Assembly: GCA_018661505.1 (NCBI GenBank)
Contig: JABJIE010000081.1
Span: forward strand, 1-41,703
Source of the DNA: Lentimicrobiaceae bacterium
GTDB taxonomy: Bacteria > Bacteroidota > Bacteroidia > Bacteroidales > F082
Length of the DNA stretch: 41,703 nucleotides
Direction: 5' to 3'
The first letter of the stretch is position 1; each line of letters starts with the position of its first letter. The notes under the pieces were generated by a model. The model had not been told where the DNA came from. It did no database searches and saw nothing but the letters and a program-made list of their open reading frames with translations. Positions 17,255 through 27,104 of the stretch are shown here, in pieces. The position numbers and the translations under genes were made by a program.

Positions 17255-18055
17255 ATGGATAAAGAAAAAACATTACTCAGATTAAGTACTCAGGTTGATA
17301 CCTTAAAAGCACACATAAACAGATTAAAAAAAGAAGGCTATGAAATACACTCCATGGACATGGATGTGCTTCGTAAGAATATACTTCAATTGTACGAAAT
17401 GTTAGTTGAATTGAGTGATATTTCAAAAAGTAGAGATGAACATGAAATCATAAAGGAAACGGATCACAATACAACCAACAACTTACCCGCTGAAAATGAA
17501 CCCAATGATATCGGTAGTGTAGATTTGATAAACGATAAACAAGAGGGCATTGTTGCGAGTGATACTGTGGAAAATGAGGGAGAAGAATTATCACATTCGG
17601 CTGTTGAAGAATCAGATCAAATTATTGAAGAAAAAGTAGAAGAACCAAGTGTTGACAAGTCATCAGCCGATGATACTCCTATCCAAGACGAATTAAAAAA
17701 TGAAGAACCAGCTGCCCAGACAGCATATGATCTTTTTTCTACAACAAGTGATAATGCCATTGCCAAACAGTTTACTTCAGATGAAGACCAGAGTGTGGGA
17801 GAAAAAATGCAGAAAACTCAGGTTGAAAACATTAGAGAGGCCATAGGGATTAATGAAAAATTTCTTTTTATTAATGAGCTTTTCAATGGCGACATGACTA
17901 GGTATAATAAGATTCTGGATGAGATAAATGAATTTACTACCTCTAAGGGTGTTGAAACGTATATACTAGAACTTAAAGTTCAATCACAGTGGGGTGATGA
18001 TAACGAAGCATACCACAAACTTAAGGAGCTTTGTGAAAGAAAACTTAACCAATAG
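17255..18055 (+). CDS. Conserved acidic protein of unknown function, upstream of rsmI
   Basis: The 266-aa protein has three parts. Residues 1-65 are a probable coiled coil (L-R-L-S-T-Q-V-D-T-L-K-A-H-I-N and the following heptads). Residues about 66-185 are a low-complexity Glu/Asp/Ser-rich linker. The C-terminal 75 residues are compact and look conserved (I-R-E-A-I-G-I-N-E-K-F-L-F-I-N-E-L-F-N-G-D). There is no signal peptide or membrane segment. I recognise the layout from Bacteroidota genomes but no function. The stop is nine bases before the rsmI start, so translation of the pair is probably coupled. Confidence 0.8.
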   Translation: MDKEKTLLRLSTQVDTLKAHINRLKKEGYEIHSMDMDVLRKNILQLYEMLVELSDISKSRDEHEIIKETDHNTTNNLPAENEPNDIGSVDLINDKQEGIVASDTVENEGEELSHSAVEESDQIIEEKVEEPSVDKSSADDTPIQDELKNEEPAAQTAYDLFSTTSDNAIAKQFTSDEDQSVGEKMQKTQVENIREAIGINEKFLFINELFNGDMTRYNKILDEINEFTTSKGVETYILELKVQSQWGDDNEAYHKLKELCERKLNQ

Positions 18056-18064
18056 TTCCGTAAA

Positions 18065-18742
18065 ATGTCGAAGCTAACCATAGTTCCAACACCAATTGGT
18101 AATCTTGAGGACATGACCCTTAGAGCAATAAAAATTCTAAAGGATGTAGATTCAATATTAGCTGAGGATACCCGTAAAAGCGGCAAACTATTAAAACATT
18201 TCGATATTGAAACTAAAATGACACCCTATCATCAGCATAATGAACACAAGGTTTTAGAATCCATTGCCGAAAGAATTGAAAACGGTGAACATATGGCACT
18301 GATAACAGATGCTGGTACTCCTGCTATTTCAGATCCTGGTTTCCTGATAATAAGGGAGTGTATATCTCGTAATATTGAAGTTGAATGCCTTCCGGGCCCA
18401 ACTGCATTTGTTCCGGCATTAGTAAACTCAGGCCTGCCTGCAGATAGGTTTTTCTTTGAAGGGTTTTTACCACAAAAAAAAGGAAGGCAAACTAGATTAA
18501 AATACCTCGCCCAATTACCAACCACAATTATTCTCTATGAATCTCCTCATCGATTGATAAAAACACTAAATCAGATTTCAGAATTCTTTGGCAACGATAC
18601 AAGTGTATCGGTTTCCCGTGAAATCACTAAGATTTATGAGGAAACAATAAGGGGGTCTGTAATGGAGGTATTAAATTTCTATACTGATAACCCTCCGAAA
18701 GGAGAGATAGTAATAATTATAGGCCACAATAAAATTAAATGA
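18065..18742 (+). CDS. rsmI: 16S rRNA (cytidine1402-2'-O)-methyltransferase
   Basis: The 225-aa SAM-dependent tetrapyrrole-methylase-fold enzyme methylates the ribose of C1402 in 16S rRNA. It starts with T-P-I-G-N-L-E-D-M-T-L-R-A at residue 8 and carries A-E-D-T-R-K-S-G, I-T-D-A-G-T-P-A-I-S-D-P-G near residue 80 and L-P-G-P-T-A-F near 117. Gly-rich SAM-binding loops are intact. At 225 aa it is shorter than E. coli RsmI (286), lacking the C-terminal extension, as is common in this phylum. Co-transcribed with the acidic protein before it. Confidence 0.95.
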   Translation: MSKLTIVPTPIGNLEDMTLRAIKILKDVDSILAEDTRKSGKLLKHFDIETKMTPYHQHNEHKVLESIAERIENGEHMALITDAGTPAISDPGFLIIRECISRNIEVECLPGPTAFVPALVNSGLPADRFFFEGFLPQKKGRQTRLKYLAQLPTTIILYESPHRLIKTLNQISEFFGNDTSVSVSREITKIYEETIRGSVMEVLNFYTDNPPKGEIVIIIGHNKIK

Positions 18743-18779
18743 CAATCATTTTTTAACGATAATTTAAATAGACATAAAC

Positions 18780-21700
18780 ATGAAAAAATTAACCATTTTA
18801 CTTCTCATATTAACATTAGGGTTTTTATCTGCTGAGGCAAAAAAGGAAAAAGAAGATGATAAAAAACAAATTTTAAATCCATCTTTATTTAATGGTTTAA
18901 CTTGGCGAAGCATAGGGCCCGCATTTGTTTCTGGAAGGATTGCGGATTTTGCTGTAAACCCTGAAAATCACAGTATATATTATGTTGCTGTCGCATCAGG
19001 ACACATATGGAAAACAACAAATAACGGTATAACTTTTAGTCCTGTATTTGATAATTATGGTGTTTATTCCATAGGTTCATTAGCCATGGACCCAAACAAT
19101 AATAATGTTGTATGGGCTGGAACAGGCGAAAACAATCACCAAAGGGCTTTGGGATATGGAAATGGAGTATACAAAACCATAGATGGAGGAAAGTCATGGA
19201 AAAACATGGGATTAAAGGAATCTCGACATATTGGTGAAATATTAATTGATCCAAGAAATTCAAATGTTGTTTACATTGCTGCTGAGGGTTCTGCATGGGG
19301 CCCAAACGAAGAGAGGGGTGTTTTTAAAACTACTGATGGTGGAAAAACCTGGGATAATGTGCTATTTATAAGTGAAAATACAGGAGTAGCTAATCTTAGC
19401 TTTGACCCTTCTAACCCTGATGTTATATATGCTGGAGCAGAGCAAAGAAGAAGACGTCAGTTTGGTAAAATTGGTGGTGGTCCCGAATCAGCATTTTATA
19501 AATCAACAGATGCAGGCAAAACATGGAATAAGCTTGAAAAGGGAATTCCAAAGGTTGACAAGGGAGGAATGGAAATCGTGGTTTCAGCAAATGATCCAAA
19601 TATAGTTTATGTAATGTTTGAAGCATCAAATGAAAAGGGGGGTATTTTCCGCTCTACAGATAGGGGTGCATCGTTTAAAAAACAAAATAGCTACAACAGT
19701 AGTGGTCAATATTATAGTGAGCTCATTGTTGATCCCGTGGATTCACAAAAACTATATTCAATGGACACACGCAGTAAGGTAAGTACTGATGGAGGAAAAA
19801 CATGGAAAAACATTGGTTTAAAAAGCAGGCATGTTGATGACCATGCTTTATGGGTTGATCCATTAAACACAGATCATTTTATGATAGGGGGAGATGGTGG
19901 TATTTATGAGTCCTGGGATGATGGTAAAACATATATTCATAAAACCACACTACCTGTAACTCAATATTATCGTGTTAATGTTGATAATACGGAGCCTTTT
20001 TATTGGGTTTATGGTGGAACTCAAGACAACGCCTCAATGGGTGGTCCATCTCAAAACACTAAATCTGGTGGTGTTGCTTCAGACGAATGGGTTGTAACCC
20101 TAGGTGGAGATGGCTTTTGGCAGGCAATAGAACCAGACAACCCAAACATTGTTTACTCTGCATATCAATATGGAAACATATATAGGTTTGACAAGAAGTC
20201 GGGCGAGAGAATTAAAATTAAACCAACTCCAGGTAAAGGTGAAGATACATATAGGTGGAATTGGGATACGCCTTTTATTTTGAGTTCATATTCTGGTACC
20301 ACACTGTATATTGCTTCAAATAAGGTTTTTAAAAGTACAGATAGAGGCAATAGCTGGACTGTTATTAGTGATGATATTACAAGAAAAGAAGATAGAAATC
20401 AATTTCCTGTTATGGGTAAATATTGGCCATCAAGTGCTGTTGCAAAAGATGTTTCTACTTCACAATGGGGAACAGCAGTGGCATTAGCAGAGTCTCCGGT
20501 TAAAAAAGGGCTTATTTATGTTGGTACTGATGATGGGTTGATTCAGATTACAAATGACGATGGAGAAACATGGGTGAAAGTCTCAGAGTTCCCAGAAGTG
20601 CCAGAGTATACTTATGTTAGCGACATACTTCCTTCACAGTATGATGAAAATGTTGTGTATGCGACCTTTAACAATATAAAAAGTGATGATTTTACCCCCT
20701 ATGTTTTAAGGAGTGATGATCAGGGTAAAACATGGGTTTCAATAGCTTCAGATTTACCCAAGAATGAAGCTGTTCACACTATAGCGCAAGATCCAGTTGA
20801 ACAAAACCTCTTGTTTGTTGGCACAGAAATGGGATTTTATTTTACAGTTAATGGTGGTGTTCAGTGGATAAAACTAGGATCAGGGTTGCCAGATATTGCA
20901 GTAAGAGATATTGCCATTCAAGAAAGGGAGAAGGACTTGGTAATTGCCACATTTGGCAGGGGTTTTTATATACTTGATGATTATTCTTCCTTGAGAGATG
21001 TTACGGAAGAGGTTATTGAAAATTCAAACGCAATAATATTTCCCATAAAGAATGCAAAAATGTTCATTAAAAGTGGTAATGGCAGATATGGAACAGGTTC
21101 TGGATATTACCAAGCTCAAAATCCTGATTTTGGAGCTGTGTTTACATATTACTTAAAGGACGTACCAAAGTCATTAAAATCACAAAGATTAAAAAAAGAA
21201 AAAAAGCTTTTTAAAGATGGCGAGCCTATACCCCAGCCATCCAAGAAAATAATGGATGCTGAAAATAATGAAAAGGGTCCATATTTGATTTTTACCATTA
21301 GAGACAATAATGGAGATATAATTAAGAAAATCCACAAAAAAGCTTCCAAAGGAATAAGCAGGTTTACATGGGATATGAGGTATAACTCCGTTAGTCCCGT
21401 AAGGCTAAAGAATAATAAGTTTGACCCCATGAATACGGGGTCAAAAAGCTTGAGAGCATTGCCTGGCAAATACACTGTGAGCATGGAAATGTATCATAAT
21501 GGTCAGGTAGAAGAATTAGCAGGGCCCGTTGAGTTCAATACTGTAGTGTTAGAAAACACTTCCCTTCCAGACCCAGATCCAATTGCATCTCAAGAGTTCT
21601 ACAAGCGAGTATCTGAATTACGAAGGGTTATGACTGCAACGATGAAATATCGCGAAGAGCTATCAACAAAAACAGCATATATCCAGCAGGCACTTCAAAA

Positions 21701-22046
21701 TATGGTCGAACCTCCTGCAGAGATGCAAGGTGAGATGTATGAAATATCATCAGAATTAGATAGTATTGCTTTCTTATTTGTAGGAACTCCTTCCAAAGCA
21801 AGCTGGGAAGAGGTTCCCCCAGAAACAATGCCGTTAAGCAATCGATTGGGGGCAATTGTATGGGTCTCCTGGGGTTCTACATCAGCACCCACAGAAAGCC
21901 AGAATATTAACTATAATATACTAATGGAAGAACTTCCTGCTATTTTGGAGGAGTTGAAGTCCATTCACAATAAACTGGGGCTTGCAGAACAGGAGCTTGA
22001 TAAAATGAAAGCTCCACATACTCCAGGCAGAGTCCCCAAATTCTAA
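18780..22046 (+). CDS. Secreted 1088-aa BNR/Asp-box (VPS10/sortilin-like) propeller protein
   Basis: The large exported protein has a signal peptide (M-K-K-L-T-I-L-L-L-I-L, cleavage near A-E-A). It contains about ten Asp-box motifs of the S-x-D-x-G-x-T-W type, for example T-I-D-G-G-K-S-W, T-T-D-G-G-K-T-W, S-T-D-A-G-K-T-W, S-T-D-R-G-N-S-W and S-D-D-Q-G-K-T-W, spaced along residues 135-690. This indicates one or two large beta-propellers like sortilin/VPS10 or xyloglucanase. No single catalytic Asp can be assigned. The last third (residues about 760-1088) is helical and probably a separate domain. There is no T9SS tail, so it is likely periplasmic or lipid-bound by other means. Transcription ends at a good hairpin 28 bases later. 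Confidence 0.85.
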   Translation: MKKLTILLLILTLGFLSAEAKKEKEDDKKQILNPSLFNGLTWRSIGPAFVSGRIADFAVNPENHSIYYVAVASGHIWKTTNNGITFSPVFDNYGVYSIGSLAMDPNNNNVVWAGTGENNHQRALGYGNGVYKTIDGGKSWKNMGLKESRHIGEILIDPRNSNVVYIAAEGSAWGPNEERGVFKTTDGGKTWDNVLFISENTGVANLSFDPSNPDVIYAGAEQRRRRQFGKIGGGPESAFYKSTDAGKTWNKLEKGIPKVDKGGMEIVVSANDPNIVYVMFEASNEKGGIFRSTDRGASFKKQNSYNSSGQYYSELIVDPVDSQKLYSMDTRSKVSTDGGKTWKNIGLKSRHVDDHALWVDPLNTDHFMIGGDGGIYESWDDGKTYIHKTTLPVTQYYRVNVDNTEPFYWVYGGTQDNASMGGPSQNTKSGGVASDEWVVTLGGDGFWQAIEPDNPNIVYSAYQYGNIYRFDKKSGERIKIKPTPGKGEDTYRWNWDTPFILSSYSGTTLYIASNKVFKSTDRGNSWTVISDDITRKEDRNQFPVMGKYWPSSAVAKDVSTSQWGTAVALAESPVKKGLIYVGTDDGLIQITNDDGETWVKVSEFPEVPEYTYVSDILPSQYDENVVYATFNNIKSDDFTPYVLRSDDQGKTWVSIASDLPKNEAVHTIAQDPVEQNLLFVGTEMGFYFTVNGGVQWIKLGSGLPDIAVRDIAIQEREKDLVIATFGRGFYILDDYSSLRDVTEEVIENSNAIIFPIKNAKMFIKSGNGRYGTGSGYYQAQNPDFGAVFTYYLKDVPKSLKSQRLKKEKKLFKDGEPIPQPSKKIMDAENNEKGPYLIFTIRDNNGDIIKKIHKKASKGISRFTWDMRYNSVSPVRLKNNKFDPMNTGSKSLRALPGKYTVSMEMYHNGQVEELAGPVEFNTVVLENTSLPDPDPIASQEFYKRVSELRRVMTATMKYREELSTKTAYIQQALQNMVEPPAEMQGEMYEISSELDSIAFLFVGTPSKASWEEVPPETMPLSNRLGAIVWVSWGSTSAPTESQNINYNILMEELPAILEELKSIHNKLGLAEQELDKMKAPHTPGRVPKF

Positions 22047-22074
22047 TGAGCAAAAAATTAGGATTAATTATATT

Positions 22075-22104
22075 AAAGGCAAGCCCAACAGGCTTGCCTT
22101 TTGT
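22075..22104. terminator. Bidirectional intrinsic terminator
   Basis: An 11-bp perfect stem (AAAGGCAAGCC, loop CAACA, GGCTTGCCTTT) is followed by T's on the plus strand and by a T-rich run on the minus strand. It sits between the convergent BNR gene (plus) and the 183-aa membrane gene (minus) and can serve both. Confidence 0.9.
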
Positions 22105-22108
22105 ATAC

Positions 22109-22660
22109 TTAGAATGTAGCACCTGTTATATGCCAATAACCAATAACAAGTAAACACCCTTCGATTATAATAGCCAATATCATCAAAGGAACTGCTTCGG
22201 GCCGGTGGCTATAATATCTCCTGAGTAAAAAGGCGCCTAAAATTAGTGATACAAGGACTGGAGTTAGTACAATTAGTGTTATCATACCATAATTATTCCC
22301 GAACTTAACCATCATTCTGGCTCTGCGAGTAAACAGTTTCTTATTTTGACGTTTAATTTTTCTTCTGGCATTATACTTTTGATAATATTCTATAAACCCT
22401 TTTGGTAAAACCTTTTTTAATTTGGGATTTATATGCTTGGTGGAAATGATTATGATTTTACTAAAATGATAGTAAATGAGAAACCCCATGATTCCACCAC
22501 TTATCATGGTAATAAGGGTGGTCCAAAAATCAAGACCTATAATATGTGCATAAATGGGCGTATAAAAGTACTTTATGGTGGATAAAAAAAGTACGTTTAT
22601 TATCTTTAAAAAGTATGCCATAGCAAGAAAAGGCAAAAATAGAACATTATTTATATTCAT
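22109..22660 (-). CDS. Membrane protein of unknown function
   Basis: A 183-aa protein with four to five membrane segments: a hydrophobic N-terminus, a segment near residues 44-66, a basic loop (residues about 85-125, rich in Lys and Arg), and two segments near 127-145 and 155-178. The stretch F-G-N-N-Y-G-M-I-T-L-I-V-L-T-P-V-L has the shape of the small multidrug export / DedA-like group, but that is a weak resemblance. The start could also be the ATG about 39 bases in (ending 22621). Single gene; its stop lies just beyond the shared terminator. Confidence 0.7.
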   Translation of the reverse strand: MNINNVLFLPFLAMAYFLKIINVLFLSTIKYFYTPIYAHIIGLDFWTTLITMISGGIMGFLIYYHFSKIIIISTKHINPKLKKVLPKGFIEYYQKYNARRKIKRQNKKLFTRRARMMVKFGNNYGMITLIVLTPVLVSLILGAFLLRRYYSHRPEAVPLMILAIIIEGCLLVIGYWHITGATF

Positions 22661-22782
22661 CAGATTGCAGTAATCAGTTATTTTTATGTTGTATATGAAT
22701 GGAGTCTAGAACGTGTGTTTCTTTTAGCTTTTATTAATTATACTAATAGATATTAGGATTTCGTTTTATTTAAAACCGCACC

Positions 22783-25032
22783 ATGAAAAGGGTATTAAAA
22801 TTTCTGTTCAAAGCATCCTTAATAATATTATTAACCGGAGCAATTGCATTTAGTATTTTATTTGGGGCTGTTTATATTGGTGTTTTTGGTGCCTTACCAA
22901 CCACAGAAGAGTTATCTACAATTGATAATGAGGAAGCATCATTGGTAATGGCATCCAATGGATCCATAATTGGAAAATATTTTGCGGAAAACCGAACTAA
23001 TGTTAGTTGGGATGATATTCCAGAACAGCTTATCAATGCTCTTGTAGCTACAGAAGACAAAAGATTTTACCTACACGAAGGCTATGACAGCCGGAGCTAT
23101 TTGAGGGTTTTTTTTAAAACAATTCTACTTGGTGATAAGAATTCTGGGGGCGGTAGCACTTTAACCCAGCAGTTGATAAAAAACTTATATGGTAGAAATC
23201 ACCATAGTTACCTATCCATGCCTGTAAACAAAATCAAAGAAGCTATTATTGCCACGAGAATGGAAGATGTGCTTACAAAGCAACAGATTCTTTTATTATA
23301 TCTAAATTCTGTCCCTTTTGGTGAAAATGTATATGGTGTAGAGGCCGCATCCATGAGGTTTTACGGCAAACACTGTAAGCAATTGAACACCCAAGAGGCT
23401 GCTGTATTGGTTGGTATACTAAAGGCAAATACATATTACAACCCTCGATTATATCCTAAAAATGCACTAAAAAGAAGAAATCACGTGCTTGTTTTAATGC
23501 ATAATGAGGGATACCTTTCGGAAAATGAGCTTACTCGATTAAAAAATATACCCTTGAATATCAGCTACTCTAATTATCAAAAGGAGCCACCTGCGGGATA
23601 TTTTGTTTATCAGCTTAAAAATCGTGTAAAGAAAATACTGGAAGAGCTTGCCCCGGAGGGTTACTCAGATTATGATATTGAAAAGGATGGTTTAAAAATT
23701 TATACAACCCTGGATATAAACTTGCAAAAAGATGCTCAGAAAGCAGCTAAAAAACAGCTTTCTAAAATGCAAATAAAACTTGATAATGAATTAAAAAACA
23801 GCTCGTTAAAAAAAGTCTATTACAAGGAAATGACATCTAAAAATCATTTATCTAACGAGAAAATAAGTAGAGATGTTTTTACTTGGGATAATAAATCTAG
23901 TAACATGACCATCACGGATAGTCTTTGGCATTATTACAGCATGCTAAATGCTGCAGTGTTAGCTACTGAACCCGAATCGGGCAAGGTGTTAGCATGGGTG
24001 GGAGGGAACAACTACAGATATTTACCTTTTGATCTGATTCTTACAAAAAGACAAATAGCCTCTACAATAAAACCATTGATTTATGCGGCGGCTTTAAATG
24101 ATAATATGACACCTTGTGATTATTTAGGGAATGAACTTGTGGAATATAAAGAATACGGAGGGTGGACCCCTCAAAATTATGATAATAGTAGTAGCAACGA
24201 TACGCTCATATCCCTGTGGTATTCTTTGGCAAACTCATTGAATCTCCCAACAATGGACCTGTATTTTAAAACTGGTTATGACGAAATAAGCGATATGCTG
24301 GAGCGGTTTGATATTAATACACCCCTCATAGAAACACCATCAATTGCTCTGGGTTCAATTGACGTTTCATTATACGAGATAGTAAAAGCGTATGGTGTAT
24401 TTGCAAACAACGGTAATTTAAGCAGTGATTTAATAATGGTTGAAAAAATAACAGATTCCAAGGGCGATATCATATACGAAAACAAGAACTACACTAGTAA
24501 AAAAATTATTAACGAAAACCTTAGTGATCAAATAACACACATTTTAAAGCATGCTGTTAATGAAGGAACAGGAAAAACCATAAGAACAAGGTTTGGCATT
24601 GATGCTGAGCTTGCTGGTAAAACCGGCACGGCTCAAAATTATAGCAACGCATGGTTTGTATCATATACTCCAGAAATTGTTCTGGGCATATGGGTTGGAG
24701 CAATGACACCAGAGGTTCATTTTAGGGGAGGTTTGGGGAGCGGATCAGTTTTGGCGCTGCCGATTGCTGGTAATATTTTTGCAGATATACAGAGTAATGC
24801 AGCCATGTCAAGAACATATTTTAAGGGATTTGATCATATCTATACCAAGGAGGAAATAATTAGTTGTGATCCATTTTTTGAAAAGGGCTTGTCGGGGGTT
24901 ATTAATCGCTTTACTAACAATTTAAAAGAAGAAAACACCCCAATAGACAGAGGTAAAAAGGACGACGGCGATAAAAACAAAAGTAGATTTAGAAAATTTT
25001 TTGACAACCTTTTTAAGGATAAGGATAAATAG
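22783..25032 (+). CDS. Bifunctional class A penicillin-binding protein (PBP1A type)
   Basis: The 749-aa protein polymerises and cross-links peptidoglycan at the inner membrane. A single N-terminal membrane anchor lies near residues 12-36. The GT51 glycosyltransferase domain has A-T-E-D-K-R-F-Y with catalytic Glu91 and S-G-G-G-S-T-L-T-Q-Q near 121-130. The transpeptidase has S-T-I-K (Ser427), S-L-N at 485-487 and K-T-G-T at 613-616, all intact. The C-terminal 50 residues are a basic, Lys/Asp-rich disordered tail. Convergent with the CYTH gene, one base between the stops. Confidence 0.93.
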   Translation: MKRVLKFLFKASLIILLTGAIAFSILFGAVYIGVFGALPTTEELSTIDNEEASLVMASNGSIIGKYFAENRTNVSWDDIPEQLINALVATEDKRFYLHEGYDSRSYLRVFFKTILLGDKNSGGGSTLTQQLIKNLYGRNHHSYLSMPVNKIKEAIIATRMEDVLTKQQILLLYLNSVPFGENVYGVEAASMRFYGKHCKQLNTQEAAVLVGILKANTYYNPRLYPKNALKRRNHVLVLMHNEGYLSENELTRLKNIPLNISYSNYQKEPPAGYFVYQLKNRVKKILEELAPEGYSDYDIEKDGLKIYTTLDINLQKDAQKAAKKQLSKMQIKLDNELKNSSLKKVYYKEMTSKNHLSNEKISRDVFTWDNKSSNMTITDSLWHYYSMLNAAVLATEPESGKVLAWVGGNNYRYLPFDLILTKRQIASTIKPLIYAAALNDNMTPCDYLGNELVEYKEYGGWTPQNYDNSSSNDTLISLWYSLANSLNLPTMDLYFKTGYDEISDMLERFDINTPLIETPSIALGSIDVSLYEIVKAYGVFANNGNLSSDLIMVEKITDSKGDIIYENKNYTSKKIINENLSDQITHILKHAVNEGTGKTIRTRFGIDAELAGKTGTAQNYSNAWFVSYTPEIVLGIWVGAMTPEVHFRGGLGSGSVLALPIAGNIFADIQSNAAMSRTYFKGFDHIYTKEEIISCDPFFEKGLSGVINRFTNNLKEENTPIDRGKKDDGDKNKSRFRKFFDNLFKDKDK

Positions 25033-25033
25033 A

Positions 25034-25504
25034 TCACCAATTTTTATAAGGGTTTTTCACCAGTATTGAGTTATAATATCTAGCATCCCCAGTTACCTCT
25101 TTTCCCAACCAATCTGGTGCCTTGAACACATAATCTTCAGAAGGCAGTTCAATTTCTGCAATAACTAACCCTTCATTATCTCCATAAAATTCATCTATCT
25201 CAAAGGCTAAACCCGATGGTTCTGGAACTATAAAACGTGTTTTATCTATTAACCCTGGCTCACAGATTTCAATCAGTGCAGTTGCTTCTTCGACGGAGAT
25301 TTCTTTTTCCCACTCAAAACGGCTAGTGCCGGACTTACTCGCGATACCCTTTACTGTTAAAAAACCATTATTACCCTTTATCCTTACCCTTACTGTACGT
25401 TCCGATGCTGATGATAAATAGGCTTGAATGATTCTAAAATGTTTTACAACACTAGGCTTATATTCACCCTTGACTAAAAATTTTCTTTCTATTTCCTGTG
25501 CCAT
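25034..25504 (-). CDS. CYTH-domain phosphohydrolase-like protein
   Basis: The 156-aa soluble protein starts with the CYTH signature E-I-E-R-K-F-L-V at residues 4-11 (the E-x-E-x-K metal-binding pattern). It is followed by charged strands R-V-R-I-K, F-E-W-E-K-E-I, F-E-I-D-E-F-Y and A-E-I-E-L-P expected of the triphosphate tunnel. Members act as inorganic triphosphatase, thiamine triphosphatase or adenylate cyclase; this short single-domain form is usually an inorganic-triphosphatase-type enzyme. Which substrate it uses cannot be said. Confidence 0.88.
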   Translation of the reverse strand: MAQEIERKFLVKGEYKPSVVKHFRIIQAYLSSASERTVRVRIKGNNGFLTVKGIASKSGTSRFEWEKEISVEEATALIEICEPGLIDKTRFIVPEPSGLAFEIDEFYGDNEGLVIAEIELPSEDYVFKAPDWLGKEVTGDARYYNSILVKNPYKNW

Positions 25505-26026
25505 TTATAATTAAGTAAAAATGTTTAAAATAAATTCAACATCAGCAAAAAAGCTTTTTATTACTTATTACTCTACATACTGATCTGGATTTAATGCATC
25601 TTTCATCTTTGATTTAGAGTAAATTCCATAACAAGAATGTAATCAGAATAAGGTGGGGTTGGAATACCCAAACCTGTTACTGCTGTGCCCATGTATATGC
25701 ACCTCGCATATGTGCTTCACAAATTTATAAATTTATTAAAACTTTCCAAATATATTCCCTAAACACATTAATTAACAGATAGTTAACCTCTTTACAGTGA
25801 AAAGATAAAGCAGAAATCCTTAGGACAAGGTGCAAAATAACGGCTTAAGCTGATGCAAATTTACGCAGTAATTTATGAGTCGGTTAAAATTTATAATATT
25901 ATTTTTGACCAACCCTTTTAAAGATTTAAATGTCATATATTTAATAGCTTAATTTAATTTGTGCTGGAAAAAATCACCATCTATTGATGTAAATTCTATT
26001 CTTGTAAAACGATAACTTAATTTGAT
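25505..26026. other. 522-base intergenic region with a decayed-gene-like patch
   Basis: Most of this region is AT-rich, but about 25,640-25,720 is less so and contains short inverted repeats (ATATGC-acctc-GCATAT) and, on the minus strand, a coding-like frame broken by one stop. The part near 25,720-26,026 shows no gene. A weak TATTCTTG sequence lies about 12 bases before the lamin-tail gene. Confidence 0.4.
25568..25720 (-). pseudogene. Possible gene remnant with internal TGA stop
   Basis: Read on the minus strand in one frame, this gives about 50 codons ending S-K-M-K-D-A-L-N-P-D-Q-Y-V-E-stop, with one in-frame TGA at 25,643-25,645 and the phrase F-G-Y-S-N-P-T-L-F just before it. The composition is protein-like, but no start or family is recognised. 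It may instead be a non-coding structured RNA or chance. Confidence 0.22.
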
Positions 26027-26824
26027 ATGAAAAACCCCTACTTATTAGTTTTTATAATGACATTTCTTATGTTTTTGTTGTTAACCAATACCATAAAAGG
26101 TCAGCTTTACCTAAATGAGTTTATGGCTAAAAATGATACCGCTCTTCCGGGGCCTGAAGGAGATTATCCAGACTGGATAGAAATTTATAATGCGGGTCCA
26201 GAAGCTGTTATGCTTGGTGGCTATTTTTTAACTGATGAGCCAATGGGCGGTGATATGCATCAGATATCTTCGGCATATCCTGATTCAGTAACGGTTTCTG
26301 CTGGAGGGTATATATTGTTTTATGCAAACAAAGGAGAGGAATCAAGTGTTTTGAATTTAAACTTTAAACTTAGCAGCGACGGAGAGGACTTAATTTTAAT
26401 TGCTGCTGACACTACTTTTATTGATGGCTTAATTTTTGGAGCTCAAGAGGCAGATATTTCGCAGGGAAGATATCCAGATGGAACTGGAGAATGGTTGCTC
26501 ATGAATGATTATACACCAGGAGCCCCTAACTCAAATCCTCTTGACATCAATGAACATCATATGACCTCAAGTATTTCTCAGAATTACCCAAATCCTTTCA
26601 GAACAAATACATACATTGAATTTTCATTGGTCAGAACAGACAACATTACGATTAGCATTTATGATATGTCAGGAAAACAGATAACTGTGATTGCTGATGG
26701 AAATTATCATGAAGGTACACATCAAATCGAGTGGAATGCATCTGATGTTATAGCGGGGCATTATTTTTATACCCTAAAAACAAGTTTTGGTGTAATCTCG
26801 CGTAAAGCATGTGTGATAAGATAA
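26027..26824 (+). CDS. Secreted lamin-tail-domain protein with T9SS tail
   Basis: The 265-aa protein has a signal peptide (hydrophobic residues about 4-24, cleavage near I-K-G-Q). It also has a lamin-tail domain (residues about 26-175, beginning L-Y-L-N-E-F-M-A-K-N, with W-I-E-I-Y-N-A-G and G-D-Y-P-D). The C-terminal tail is of the T9SS type A sort (residues about 184-265: Q-N-Y-P-N-P-F ... I-S-I-Y-D-M-S-G-K). Lamin-tail domains in secreted bacterial proteins are usually small beta-sandwich modules; no catalytic part is present. It is a stand-alone gene before the FIST operon. Confidence 0.88.
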   Translation: MKNPYLLVFIMTFLMFLLLTNTIKGQLYLNEFMAKNDTALPGPEGDYPDWIEIYNAGPEAVMLGGYFLTDEPMGGDMHQISSAYPDSVTVSAGGYILFYANKGEESSVLNLNFKLSSDGEDLILIAADTTFIDGLIFGAQEADISQGRYPDGTGEWLLMNDYTPGAPNSNPLDINEHHMTSSISQNYPNPFRTNTYIEFSLVRTDNITISIYDMSGKQITVIADGNYHEGTHQIEWNASDVIAGHYFYTLKTSFGVISRKACVIR

Positions 26825-27050
26825 TTACAAGTGCATATTAAACAGTAAAATAAACCTATAATTTTGATACTAACCCAATATTTTCATTACGTATTTACAA
26901 CAAAATAAATAATGCGGGTGTAATTTAACCCAATACACCATCATTTTTTCATGGACATATAATGGAAAATTAAGCATCTATATTAATCTAATATCTGCTC
27001 ATATTATTTTTCATAATGATATAGAATAACATGAGTACGTGATTTTTACT

Positions 27051-27058
27051 TAGCTTTG
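27051..27058 (+). promoter_or_regulatory. TAnnTTTG -7 box for the FIST-kinase-regulator operon
   Basis: TAGCTTTG lies 46 bases before the FIST start and matches the -7 consensus. No TTTG -33 box is found at the usual distance. Confidence 0.4.
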
Positions 27059-27104
27059 TTATCGCTAAAGTTTAATAGAATATCCAAAAAAACTATTTAA
27101 CATC

